A DNA stretch of 64,000 bases from Pomphorhynchus laevis. Its lineage: Eukaryota; Acanthocephala; Palaeacanthocephala; Echinorhynchida; Pomphorhynchidae. The notes under the pieces are model-generated. The model made no database searches and was not told the origin of the DNA. It saw nothing but the letters and a program-made list of their open reading frames with translations. This document shows, one piece after another, positions 42,254 to 53,330 of the stretch (within the stretch, counting starts at the first letter, position 1; each line of letters starts with the position of its first letter). The DNA lies in the NCBI GenBank assembly GCA_012934845.2, contig WNNJ02001227.1:24121-88120 (forward strand). Direction: 5' to 3'. The position numbers and the translations under genes were made by a program.

Positions 42254-44777
42254 TTAGCTGCTCTCGTCAGCCTCACTGATGGCTACAACGTTGTTTCGGG
42301 TTTTGTTAACGGATCCTGGTTTTGTTCTTGCGCTTCGAAGACACGCGCTGGCTGAACGGGAGATCCCAAAGGCGACACGGCGCTTAATGCGTGACACGAT
42401 GTGCGCGTACGATTCATTTCCTCGGCGAGCCTTAACTGCAGCAATTTTCTGGAATAACCCATTCGCCTCCTTTCCCATGCCACCGGATGATGAAAAATGA
42501 GTGGAATAAATTTGCCCTTTTCAACAGTCTCGATTCTTTCCCAATATTTTGAATTCTTTCTGGACGAGTTATATTCGAATGCGGAGTCAACAGATTTGGA
42601 AACGGTCGATTGAGCAAAAATGCTAAATAGATTGACGTCAAAAAACGTCCGCTCGAATCTCTCATTTCCCAATCCTCGACATGATATGTCCAGTCGAGCA
42701 CCCAGGTCACGACTGGTCGCGTTGTTTTCAAAATTCAAAGTATCTGGGACAGGTTGCAGTCTAGGTTCAGTCTCAACGTCACGACTAACTGACGTTAACT
42801 CCTTTACAATTATGTCGCGAACCGCATCGTGCCTTATTGATGGCAGACCACCTTTGCGACAAGATAGTCCATGGCTCAAGGTCATTAAGTCACCACATGG
42901 ACATATGGAACCAATCAAATCCCGCGGGGTCTGACTTTCATTGCTTCATATTGTGGTGTACCAATAGCGGAGCCTAGTACTGATATTCCATATATACTGA
43001 TCTCTATATCGGGCGAAGGGTGTTGGTCGATTTCGAGGCTTCGATGTGAAAGCAGTTTTGATTTGCTTGGATTCACTATATAGCCATACTTTGGACCTTC
43101 CCTCATTAAAACATCCCACACTTTCTTGATATTCGGTAGGTCTCCGACAAAATTAGCGTCATCGGCATACCACACCTGATGAACGTTAGGAACGCGTTGG
43201 TGAATTTTGTCTATTAGCGGTAGTGAAGCCAGAGAAAAACATGGCATTGCGAAGGGGTCGCCTTGAGTAAAACCCTCCTCAGATAGCAAAGTATCGGTTC
43301 CGACAGCCAACATTGAAGGATTTTGATATAAGTTATGCAATATACAGGATAATGACGGGCATATGAATTTGAGATTATGGAGAGCTGCTTGTCTGTTTAT
43401 TTTGTTGAACGCATTAGTCGCATCGATTGAAAGGAGACACGAATCGGGGTTTTTTTTGTACAAAGATCGAAGCTTGTGGACGGCATGCTCAACACCACAT
43501 CTTTGACCTGCAGCTGTTTGAACATTTCCTGCGACATCCTGTATGTCATCTCTTACAAGGGTGAGGATGGCCTTTGAGATTATTCGTCGAGATGTGTCCG
43601 AAATGCCTATTGGACGGATACCACCATTGCTCTTTTTCAATGCGATCAGTCTGCAGCTCGTAAACGCTTCTAAGATTTTTGGCGGGATCGGCTCGGTTGC
43701 AATCCAAATTGCGAAACTTGCCAGCGACTGTGATAACATTTGAGATTGAACTCCGAAATGGGTTAGCATATGTTGCCAGGCAGTGGAATCAAGACCTGAC
43801 GGACCTGCACCGCCTTTGGTTCGCCCGCACGCAGAAAGGATACTATTCTCGTCAATGGCGTAAAAGCGGCTGGCGTGATGCTCTTTGGAGTTTGGATGCA
43901 TCGATGTGAGCAACACTTCGTTTGGCGGAATTTGCGCTGAGGGATGAAGGTCCTGAAGTCTCGATAGAACTGATCTTCCATTTACGATTTCATCAGGGCG
44001 TAACACGGCTGATAATGCTTTTTGTTCTAAAACAGAAGTGGAAGCTGTCACCTTTCCTGATGTTAGAAGTTGCTGGTAGCGACGTATCCAATCTTTGCAA
44101 TTTTGTGTTCGTTTGCTTGCTAGGTGGCGCTGATAGTAGTGAGCCTCCTTGTACAGAACTCCATATTCCTCCTCACACCAGCTTTTCAGCCGTCTCTCCA
44201 GGACTTTTCGGATGGAGGAAACCCTAGCGGTCGGAATACGTTGTAAGATAAGCTGGGACAATACGACTGCCTTTTTTAGATAAGATATGTCATGATCACG
44301 TTCGTGAATTGCTTTTGAATACAACGATGCGAGGGTAGCAACAAAACGATGACTAGCTGAGCATACAGGGAGGATAAAAAGATTCGGTGCCCAGTGGGAG
44401 ACATTATAGTAGATCTCATCAATGCTCAATGTCATTTGATTTGGGGCATGTGCACTTTCGTGGAAATGTAAATTAGGACTCCTATTTGCGATGTTTTTAT
44501 CATTTGAAAGTATTGATGTTGTCGGGTTTCCCGAGTTTGTTTCTATTTGGCATGTGCTACTGTCAACATTGTAATCTGTATCAGCTTGTAAATCCCCCGT
44601 TCCCTTTGCAACAAGTACGCTCGCTTGTAACGTTTGAAGGATGCCGTTCCGGCAGTTAATCGCTCTGCAATTGAAACATGACGTTTTGCTCTTTGCGCAT
44701 TTACAACCCTTGCATCTAGCTGCAGGACCATTACACGAACAACAAGGGATCACTGATGAAGGTTTTCCTCGTACCAT
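42254..44777 (-). pseudogene. RLE-15: full-length start, internal deletion
   Basis: Minus strand. MVRGKPSSVIPCCSCNGPAA with the Cys-rich domain, PTARVSSIRKVLERRL, GGAGPSGLDSTAW, GGIRPIGISDTSRRII, motif A SIDATNAFNKIN, EGFTQGDPFAM, motif C YADDANFVG, then GSAIGTPQYEAMK. There it joins directly, with a frame change near 42915, to the zinc knuckle CPCGDLMTLSHGLSC with RHD. About 240 residues between thumb and knuckle are missing. Endonuclease: RLDISCRGL, ERTFFDVNLFS, NSSRKNSKYWER. Another frameshift near 42480 precedes GKEANGLFQKIA and the stop at 42254. Confidence 0.84.
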
Positions 44778-45005
44778 AGTAACTGGAACAAACTGTGAGA
44801 ATTGTCAAGATTCGATCGGTTTGAAAAGTTTTCACGTACTCCGGGAGAGCCCTGGACGTACGACTTCGTTGACGTGTGTAAATTTAGATGGTGTATATGT
44901 ATGTTTATTGTATGTTTATCAGAAACTGTAATTTGCTAGATCAGTTATAATTGTATTTACTTTAGATCTCAAATGTATGTTATTTTATCTCAAACTTTTT
45001 TTTTA
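44778..45005 (-). promoter_or_regulatory. RLE-15 5' leader
   Basis: On minus: AGCTTAAAAAAAAAGTTTGAG, then ATAAAATAACATACA, TTTGAGATCTAAAGTAAAT..., AACATACA repeats, GTCGTACGTCCAGGGCTCTC, the ATG at 44777. The 44-bp stretch 44952-44995 is identical to RLE-16 (48488-48531). Confidence 0.6.
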
Positions 45006-45145
45006 AGCTGATATAATAAAATATTTTTTTTTATTTTTTATTTTTTTTTATTTTTATTTTCTTTATTAGTAAAACATAAAATTAAAGGTAACCCTCTAAT
45101 GGGCCCTATTTGTCAATTCAAAAAAATAATTATCTGTATGTGTAG

Positions 45146-48100
45146 TTATGCAAAAACTGGACGATGAAACGCCGATCTGGATCCTCTAATGCACCGGGAT
45201 ACCATCCTTGCGAGACGGATGCCTATTCTACAACGCAGCGTTGAAATTACATCCGAATACTTAACCTCTGCTCTTTCGGCGATAGTATTCGCGATTTTTT
45301 TTCAGAAGACTTTCCGTGCCCTTACCTGCACCTCCAGAGTTCGACAACACAACAGGAATGAAAAATGCTCTTTCAATGTCGGTTATTCTTTCTAGATATT
45401 TATTTCTTTTTCGGCTTTCGTGATACTCAAAACACGCACTCGGATTCCTTGATAAATTCGACGGCACGAGCGCATTAAAAATGCAAACATCTATTAAAGT
45501 ACGTTCCGTCTTGTCACCAAACAATCCGTTGCATGATATGTCCAATCTCGCTTCTTTATCCTTAGTAGTTGTTTGTTTCAAGAAAGTTACATTTGAAGAA
45601 ACAGGCGCCAGTCGAGGTTCGATTTGTACAGATGGACATATCTCAGTAAGCGTGTATGCTAAGAAATCCCGTACCACGTCATGTCTCATAGATGGAAGTC
45701 CACCAAGTGAACACGAAAGCGAGTGCGCCAGAGAATTTACTGTACCACATTGACAATAGGACGGAGCGCTTTTTGGAAGAAAACCGTATCGCGCCGCCAT
45801 AGCGTCTCGAAATTCATCGTTGCTTAGCCTTGAATTCCTTTCATGCGATGGATAAACTGAAAGCCATGATGATGCACCTTTGACTGACGAGTGTTCTATT
45901 GACCTTCTCAATAAATGATTGCAATTATCGAGAATATTATTGCGATTAATTTTACAACGGGAGATATTTTGAGCGCGGATTAGTTTAATTATCGTATCTT
46001 GTTTTCCTTTTAGTGATTCGCCGGAGTAACCTTCCAAACATGGAGCGCATAGGGAAGTAGATGATTCATATTCCGATTGAACCAATGCTGAAGGATCACG
46101 TATACTTACGCCACCGTCCCTGTAACTGAGGCAAAGCGTTCTCCATATAAATTCATCACTTGAAAGATCGATATTAAACAGCTTAGATATCATCATTTTT
46201 ATTCTTTCAGACAGAGGACCAATCCAATCTACAGAACATGCACAAGTCCTCAGGAGATGCGACCATTTGTGCTGAATTGATCTGATAAAAGCCGTATACG
46301 CAACCTGAACATCGAGTTCACCCATATCTACCAACCGTTCAATGGAATTCGATATATCCTGCACAAATGATGATACAAACTGCTTAACGTAAGCGTATTT
46401 ACCGATTGGGGAACCGAGAATTTTCACATTGTTTTCCATTATCGGAATATTGGTGTCACTGAATTCTGTTTGTAGCGATGTACTGTCATATCCGTTAGAG
46501 TAGATTTTACATTTTTCGGGATTGATGTAAAAACCATACTTCGGACCAAGCAACATTAACATTTTGAAAGCCGCCTTAACCATACTAGGCGGACCAACCA
46601 TATTACCATCATCAGCATACCATAATTGTTCAACATTGGGGCATTTTTTTATAAGCCGGTATATTAATGGTAGCGTTGCGGCACTGAAAGCAGCCATTGA
46701 AAAAACATCACCCTGTGTAAATCCTTCTGAAGACCATATGTATTCGTTTCCTGTAGCCATTCGAGTAGGATCTCTATACAAGTTTGACAATACGACTGAT
46801 AATGCTGGACAAATATAAGGCATATTACGTAAAGCCAATTTTCTATTAATGCGATTAAAAGCATTGTCCGCGTCGATGGTGAGAAGTATGTTGTTCTCGT
46901 TAGAAAGATGTGTTTTCAGAGCATGAATAACACATTCAGTTCCGGCCCGATGTGATGCACAATATTGTATAGAACCACATGCATGTTGCAGTTGAGGCTG
47001 AACAACTTTGAGTATGGCCTTCGAAATAATTCTTCTGGAGACATCCCCGATACCTATTGGACGAATGCCATGAAGTTTGCTTAGTGGAATTAGTCGGCTT
47101 GTGGTAAAAGCCTCCATCGAAGTTTTAGGTATTTTACAAGTTGACAAATGCTTTGAGAAGAGAGCCAGTGCATCCGCTAGATTTCGCGACTCAGTTCCAA
47201 ACGTAGATAGCATTGCGATCCATGCCTTCGCATCAAGGCCAGATGGGCCTGTTCCACCACTCATTCTACAAGCAGCCGTGATAATTGAATCTGCGTCAAT
47301 CGAGTCGAATGCTATCGGATGGAAGACTGCATCGTTTTTCAAGGGGGAAGAAAGGATGGCATCTTCGTCAAGTAATGCAGGCTCTGGATGCTTGTCGAGA
47401 AGAAGTTGCCGTACTGTTTTATCCTCAATAGCATCATCGATATCCAAAGGTATACCAACTCCAGGTTCCAAATCCAATAAATAACCTTACGGCAGTTGTC
47501 AAACGCCCGTTAAGAACGAGCTTTCTGAATGAGCGACGCCAGTCGTCCTCGATATTATCAATTTTGTTTCTTTTGGAATTTTGATATTGCAGATAGCGGG
47601 CTTCGCCTAGTAGTGCATCATAATTACCGGTCTGCCAAGATTCCATCCTTCTCTGTATAAGTTCTTTTGTTTGCTTCATTTTTGAGTTTCGGCATCGTTG
47701 TAGCACGAGTTGAGGTAAAATAATCGCCAATTTAAGAGAACAACTGTCAGATGCTGCAAATTCATAGATGCGAGCCATTTCGGAAATAAACGATTTCGAC
47801 GCTTGACACCTTGGTAGTCTTAACAAATTCGGCTTCCAGAGTGCCACTTCCGTGAATATCACATCGATGTATTCAGGTGAAACACTGTTTTGATGAGATA
47901 TTGACGCTTCACATTGTATGTCGTCGTTGTGAACTGGTTGGATTGGATGTACGTATTCGTTACTAAAGGTGTTATTCCGATGTCCATCGTTACAATGATT
48001 TGTGTTTATATTGGTAATATCCGCAGGATTTTCGAGTTTATTAAGGCAGTGTGCTGCCGAACAAATTGTACAAGGATGTTTCGCTCTTGCACATTTACAG

Positions 48101-48171
48101 TTTTTGCATTTAGCTGCCTGTCCATTACACGTACAGCATTTGTATGTAGAGGATGGGACACCTCGAGGCAT
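45146..48171 (-). pseudogene. RLE-16: full-length RLE LINE with two frameshifts
   Basis: Minus strand. MPRGVPSSTYKCCTCNGQAA with the Cys-rich domain (CARAKHPCTICSAAHC), up to RLTTAVRLF. A frameshift near 47470 leads to a 738-codon frame: GTGPSGLDAKAW, HGIRPIGIGDVSRRII, motif A TIDADNAFNRIN, EGFTQGDVFSM, motif C WYADDGNMVG, GGVSIRDP, GASSWL, knuckle CQCGTVNSLAHSLSC with RHD, RLDISCNGLFGDKTERTLIDVCIFN, YHESRKRNKYLER. A second frameshift near 45290 precedes the last 45 or so codons (...VSRCIRGSRSAFHRPVFA). The 3' UTR (45010-45145) has the hairpin on minus (45092-45111). Closest to RLE-12. Confidence 0.86.
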
Positions 48172-48543
48172 GCTTGTGTGTTATAGTGTATGTATGTTAG
48201 AGGAAATTGATGATGTAAATTTGATTGTAATCAGTTATAATTCAGTGATTTTGTAAGTAGTTTATTAAGCAGCTGTATGTTATTTTATTGTATGTTTATT
48301 AGAAACCAAATAATATGCACACTAGTCAGAGCCCTTGTATCTCGGGATGACTGCTTGAATTTTGGTTTAAACTCGTTGTCCCGACCACAGATTCCGGATG
48401 CACAGTAGAAAAGGAATTTTGGTATGTATTGGAATAATAATAATAATTATTATTAAAGGATATTTTTTCTTCTTCGTTCTGTAAGAATGTATTTACTTTA
48501 GATCTCAAATGTATGTTATTTTATCTCAAACTTTTTTTAAGCT
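48172..48543 (-). promoter_or_regulatory. RLE-16 5' leader
   Basis: About 370 bp on minus: GAGCTTAAAAAAAGTTTGAG, ATAAAATAACATACA, ATCTAAAGTAAATACA, a TAATAATAATTATTATTATT palindrome, a 29-bp module shared with RLE-17 (48325-48353 and 50900-50928), ATAAAATAACATACA again, and GCTGCTTAATAAACTACTTA. It abuts truncated RLE-17 directly. Confidence 0.6.
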
Positions 48544-50860
48544 CAAACATAGCCACGAAGATGCTCCCTTGTCCGAAGCAAACTTTATTGAATTTTGTAG
48601 ATCTAATCTTAATTCCATGCGAATGGCTTCACTTTCTAATGATGCAATGACCATCTTTTCTTGTTTAATCAACTTTGCTGCTTGATTTTGAGAGGTTATA
48701 AGCTGATCTCCCACTTCTTCTAGTAACAGTGGCATGCACATTTTTCGGGATCGAACATATTCTTGTTTGGCAACCTCCATCGGGTTTAAAATCCCCAAAC
48801 CACCATATTTCATCGGCATCATATAAATCTGTTCCAGCTCATTGTTTTCATCGTTTTGACCTATAATCTTTGGAATCAATTTCTTTGTAATCAAGTCTTT
48901 CAACGGCTTAAACCAAATAGGTTTAGTTGGACATGTGCGCATAAGGTATGTCCACTTATGTTGCAGTGCACATCTTAAAACAAAGTATGCCACCTGGGCA
49001 TCAATATCTGCAATTTCTGATAAATTTTCTACCATTTTAAGCCAGGTTGCAATCTTTGATTTTACAATATTTTCAATGAACTCGTCAGCCCCACAAGGCG
49101 ATCCAAGTGCGACGATTCCTTGGAAGGTTATTTCTATTTTAGTGTTGTTAAACAAAATCTTCGTAGTTTCTCCGTCGTTGGGATGAACCAATAATTTGCA
49201 TTTTGTTTCGTTTATATGAAAACCATATTTTTCTCGTATCTGATTAAGTCTTTGCCAAACTTTATGTAATTGATCAACTGGCCCTACACAGCATGCGTCG
49301 TCGGCATACCATCTATGTACGACATTATTCGAACATTTTTGAAGTTCATTGATTAACGGAATTGAAGCCGCTGCAAATGCCGCCATTGCGAGCGGATCAC
49401 CTTGTGTAAAACCTTCTCTCGAATTTATTGCCTCGTCCTTAATACATAATATTGGGGAATTTTGATAGCAGTTCGTAAGTGCAGTATATAAAGACGGGCA
49501 TGTAAATTTAATGTTTTTCAACGCAAGCTGTCGGTTGATTAGATTAAAGGCATTCGTTGCGTCAATCTGAAGTATACCATAATCATCATTTTGTTCAAAT
49601 AATTCCCTTATTGAGTGTACTGCAGCCTCAGCACCACAACGCTGACCAGCACATAATTGTACACTTCCAGCCACTTTCTGTAAATCAGTCGAAATTACGG
49701 TAAGGATAGTCTTTGAAATTATTCTACGGCTAACTTCACCTATGCCAATTGGCCTAACTTCTGGATTTTTATCGAGCGGTATTAATCTACTTGCCATTAA
49801 CGCTTCAGCATTCAGTGAACTGATCTTATTAGATGCTATTTTAATGGATAATTCTGCTAACGCATTAGAAAGTCTCATTGACTCATCCCCATAATTATGT
49901 AAAATATCGTACCAATCTTCAGCATCCAAACCTGAAGGTCCACAACTTCCATGAGTTTTCTTTGATGCTTGCCTAATGTGATTATAATCAATTTCAAGAA
50001 ATACGCTACTATGATGGTCTTGGCAGCCTGGTAATCGATGTTTAAGTATAACTTCTGGATTTGCAGGTGCACCTTGAGGATGGAGAAGTAATAACTTATC
50101 TCTTACCTTTATATCTAGTACAAAATCATCAATGTCGTGCACTCCAGACGTCACTCCATCCGCAGCAAGTAATCTCATCGCACTAGAAACCTTACCGCAT
50201 AGTACTAATTTTATAAATTTTTTATACCATATATTGTTTTCACTCTGTTCAACTGTTCGACCTTTCAATCTTCTGTTAGCCATACGATGTTGCATTACAC
50301 GGCATTCGTGCACAAGGCTAGTGAGATCATTATTCGCCCATAGGTTCAATCTGCGCTCGAGAGTTTTTCTTATAATACTTATTTTTTTGCTGTCTACTCT
50401 CTGTCTAAGTAATTGGCTAAATATTGTTGCAGTCATTAATGCACAATTTGAGTCATCACCCGAAGTTGCAGCATCAGCGTATAAATTCGCCATAATCGAT
50501 ACAAATTGTTTGCTAGCATTGCATCTTGGTAGATGAAATATATTCGGGACCCAGCTTATACATTCTTTAAATAATTTCATTATTTAAAATAATTAAAATT
50601 ATTTAATCATTATCCTTAAAACTATCAGGTGTTGACGAGAAGGATTGATTGCATTTTGGTTCGACACATTCCAAGGAATCAACCAAATTCAAAGATGTTC
50701 TTTCGAATGGTTCAACATTACTTTTTTTGTTAGAACAATTATAAGCTGCACAGTTAAAACATGTACGTCCGGCTTTACGACACTTGCAATTTTTACATTT
50801 CGCCGCTTGCCCATTGCATGTACAACACTTTATTTCTTCCGAAGGTTTTCCACGTGGCAT
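48544..50860 (-). pseudogene. RLE-17: RLE LINE with start but no 3' end
   Basis: Minus strand. MPRGKPSEEIKCCTCNGQAA with the Cys-rich domain, stopping near 50603. A short A/T-rich insert and a frame change lead to an open frame (50580-48526): VDSKKISIIRKTLERRL, GSCGPSGLDAEDW, PEVRPIGIGEVSRRII, QLCAGQRCGAEA, motif A QIDATNAFNLIN, EGFTQGDPLAM, motif C WYADDACCVG, GGLGILNP, and GASSWLC, where it ends at the first base of RLE-16. The knuckle and endonuclease are missing and I do not find them downstream of RLE-16. The last codons (LSLKKV) are RLE-16 leader. Confidence 0.84.
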
Positions 50861-51175
50861 TTTTCAATTGTGTATATTAATTGTATTTACTTTAGATTTG
50901 TCAGAGCCCTTGTATCTCGGGATGACTGTGTAAGTAGTTATAACACAGCCCAAAGTTTTTGTAATTTGATAGTATTGTCTGTTTGTCTGCTCGTCTTCAA
51001 TTGTGGTGTTTCGTAAAACTTTGGTAATTTCGGTTGTATTGTTCGACTGTATTTCCTCAAGCCCAAGGGTATATTTCCTTAAGCTGTGTATATTAATTGT
51101 AAGTAGTTTATTAAGCAGCCAAGAAAGTTCAAATGTATGTTATTTTATCTCAAATGTATGTTCATAAGAAACCAA
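50861..51175 (-). promoter_or_regulatory. RLE-17 5' leader
   Basis: On minus: GAACATACATTTGAGATAAA, ATAACATACA, TTTGAACTTTCTTGGCTGCT, TAATAAACTACTTACA, ATTAATATACACA, unique sequence, the 29-bp module shared with RLE-16, ATCTAAAGTAAATACA, ATTAATATACACA, and the ATG at 50860. The 35 bp at 51099-51133 recur at 58565-58599 in RLE-22. Confidence 0.6.
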
Positions 51176-51201
51176 AAATTTTTTAGGTAATAATAATATT
51201 A

Positions 51202-51489
51202 TACGCGGAACGTATCATCGATATCGAAAGGAGTAGATTTATGCCGCTGGTGTTCACGGCTTCTGGTGCTGCGGGACCCGACGCCATGGTTTTGCTCAGG
51301 ACAATTGCTCGATTGCGTTCATCACGTGGGAATAAAAGCTATGATGAATGCATGTGTGGCCTAAGAAGGTCCATAAGTTTGCTGCTGTGTCGTGCTGCCT
51401 CACATGCAATCAGAGGGTGCCGGTCGACTAGGGGTCACCCATATAGTTGTGGATCCGAACGGATGGATGATTCTAATGTTTTAGAATAA
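51202..51489 (+). pseudogene. RLE-18: RLE-23-type C-terminal fragment
   Basis: From YAERIIDIERSRFMPLVF to the stop it is almost identical to RLE-23 (61678-61966), with few substitutions (for example YDECMCG for YAECLCG). It covers only the end of the endonuclease domain. The 3' UTR hairpin is at 51522-51539, then ACCATATGTTGTAATTAAT and TTA repeats. A recent, strongly 5'-truncated copy. Confidence 0.88.
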
Positions 51490-51637
51490 ATAATAATAAA
51501 TAACAATGTTAAATGTATATTGGCCCATTTGAGGGAACCATATGTTGTAATTAATAATATATTAAAAAAATCTCATTAGTATTAAAAAAATTATTATTAA
51601 TAATAATTAATAATAACTGAACTGAATTCTCATTTAC

Positions 51638-51658
51638 GGGCCCATTTGCGGGTAACCC
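51638..51658 (+). other. Isolated RLE 3' UTR hairpin
   Basis: GGG-CCC-ATTTGC-GGG-TAA-CCC with no RLE coding sequence before it; RLE-19 starts a few bases on. Confidence 0.75.
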
Positions 51659-51661
51659 AGA

Positions 51662-53164
51662 GATCTTTCAACGATGCCTTTCAACGATGGTATGCAGATG
51701 ACGTGTCATTTGTCGGGAGTCTTGACGATGCGTTTCATTTCTTTGAAATAATTAAGAGAGTAGGCCCCAAATACGGATTTCATGTTAATCCGAATAAATG
51801 TAAATTATTAACGAAAAATGGGTTTGATTCTAGAGATCTGAAAAAATTTAGTAATGTTAACATTTAGTTTTGTGAGGATGGAATTGAACTTTTAGGCTCG
51901 TTTATTGGGTCTGTCGATTATGTGCGAGAGCGAGTTATTTCACGAGTTAGTAAGTGGAGTGTGATGTTGGAAAGATTGGCGGAAATCGAGTTATTTGATC
52001 CACAGTGTGCCCTTTCGGCCTATACATTCGCATTCCAGCATAGTTGGACACATCTCGTGAGGACTTGTAAATGTGAGGATGGTTGGTTTCAACCTTTGGA
52101 GTACATATTTGTAAATAAGTTCTTACCGGCGCTTACGGGATTAGAGTATATACCGCTGGAACTACGCGAAACCATTTCTCTTCCGTATGGGAAGGGGGTC
52201 TTGGCTTAGATATAATTGGAAAATATATTGGGATTCAATACGAACGATCCTGTAGGGTTAGCGCAGCGTTGGGTTGTTATGCTGATATCAACAAGGTTAA
52301 GGAGGCCCAATCAATGATGTTAAGGGAAATCCGTAGCGAAGTGAGAAAGTACGGGGAAAACAAACGGGCCACATTAGAGTTGAAATGTAATCGGTTCAAA
52401 AGTGTGCACAGAGATATGCCTCAGAGAACGGGGCGTCTTCCTGGTTAACAATGCGTCCGCTTGATTCCAAGGGATACCATCTCAGCCCGGTCGAATTTCG
52501 GGATGCATTAGCTATGCGTTTTGGATGGACACCAGTGAATGTTGCTTCACATTGTGTCTGTGGAGAATCCATTAATGTTTTACATTCACTCTCATGCAGA
52601 CATGGGGGTCTAACAATTGTTCGACATAACATCATCAGAGATGTATTAGCCGCCACGATAAGAAACGTATGTAATAATGTCTACATTGAACCCGTTCTGG
52701 CCCCTGTCATGGATGGGAGTGTCTTATCAGCAACCACGTGCAGGGATATGAATGCTCGTTTGGATATAGCATGCACAGGAGTCTTTGGCAATAGATGGGA
52801 GCGGTCCTTAATGGACGTTTCAATATTTAATGTATTTGCTCCATCGTATGCTCAGAGAGTCCCTTCAAATGTTTACGCTTTTTATGAGAATCGGAAGAGA
52901 GCGAAGTATGTGGATAGAGTATCCATTATTGAAAGAGGTACATTCATCACCCTTATCTTCTCAGTTTTTGGTGGCGCAGGGAAGTCAGCCAGCGGACTGC
53001 TGAAAAAAGTTGCTGCATTGATGTCTAACTCTAATTTGCAATCGTACGCGGATAACATTACAAGCATACGTAGGACGATTGCCGTTGCCCTGATCAAAAC
53101 AAATTCTGCGTGCTTTAGAAAGAATACGAATGAAGCAGGGACATCGAACAATACAATAAAATAA
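51662..53164 (+). pseudogene. RLE-19: broken near-duplicate of RLE-3
   Basis: Starts just before motif C (FQRWYADDVSFVGSLDDAFH) and follows RLE-3 almost base for base to the same stop and 3' UTR. Unlike RLE-3 it has a TAG at about 51865-51867, a one-base loss near 52190 (GKGVLA instead of GEGGLGL), and changes near 52385, before an open C-terminal frame (52451-53164) with knuckle CVCGESINVLHSLSC, RLDIACTGVFG and MDVSIFN. The first 12 bp (CTTTCAACGATG) occur twice in tandem at the 5' edge. Hairpin at 53176-53193. Confidence 0.88.
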
Positions 53165-53330
53165 TTATGTGTAAAGGCCCATTTGAGGGAACCAAAAATT
53201 GTAAATATTTTAAGAATAAATATTATATTTAAAAAAAATATAATTTTTTTAAAGTTTTTTAAAAAATACAAACATTTAAAAATACAGTCAAATAATAGTT
53301 ATTAAGTCTTGTTCCATGCTGACTAACTGA

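Noticed and set aside
48325-48353. Self-cleaving ribozyme (HDV-like or hammerhead) in the leaders, as in R2-type LINEs
   Set aside because: I could not build a double-pseudoknot or the hammerhead core from the shared modules. A structure search would be needed to support one.
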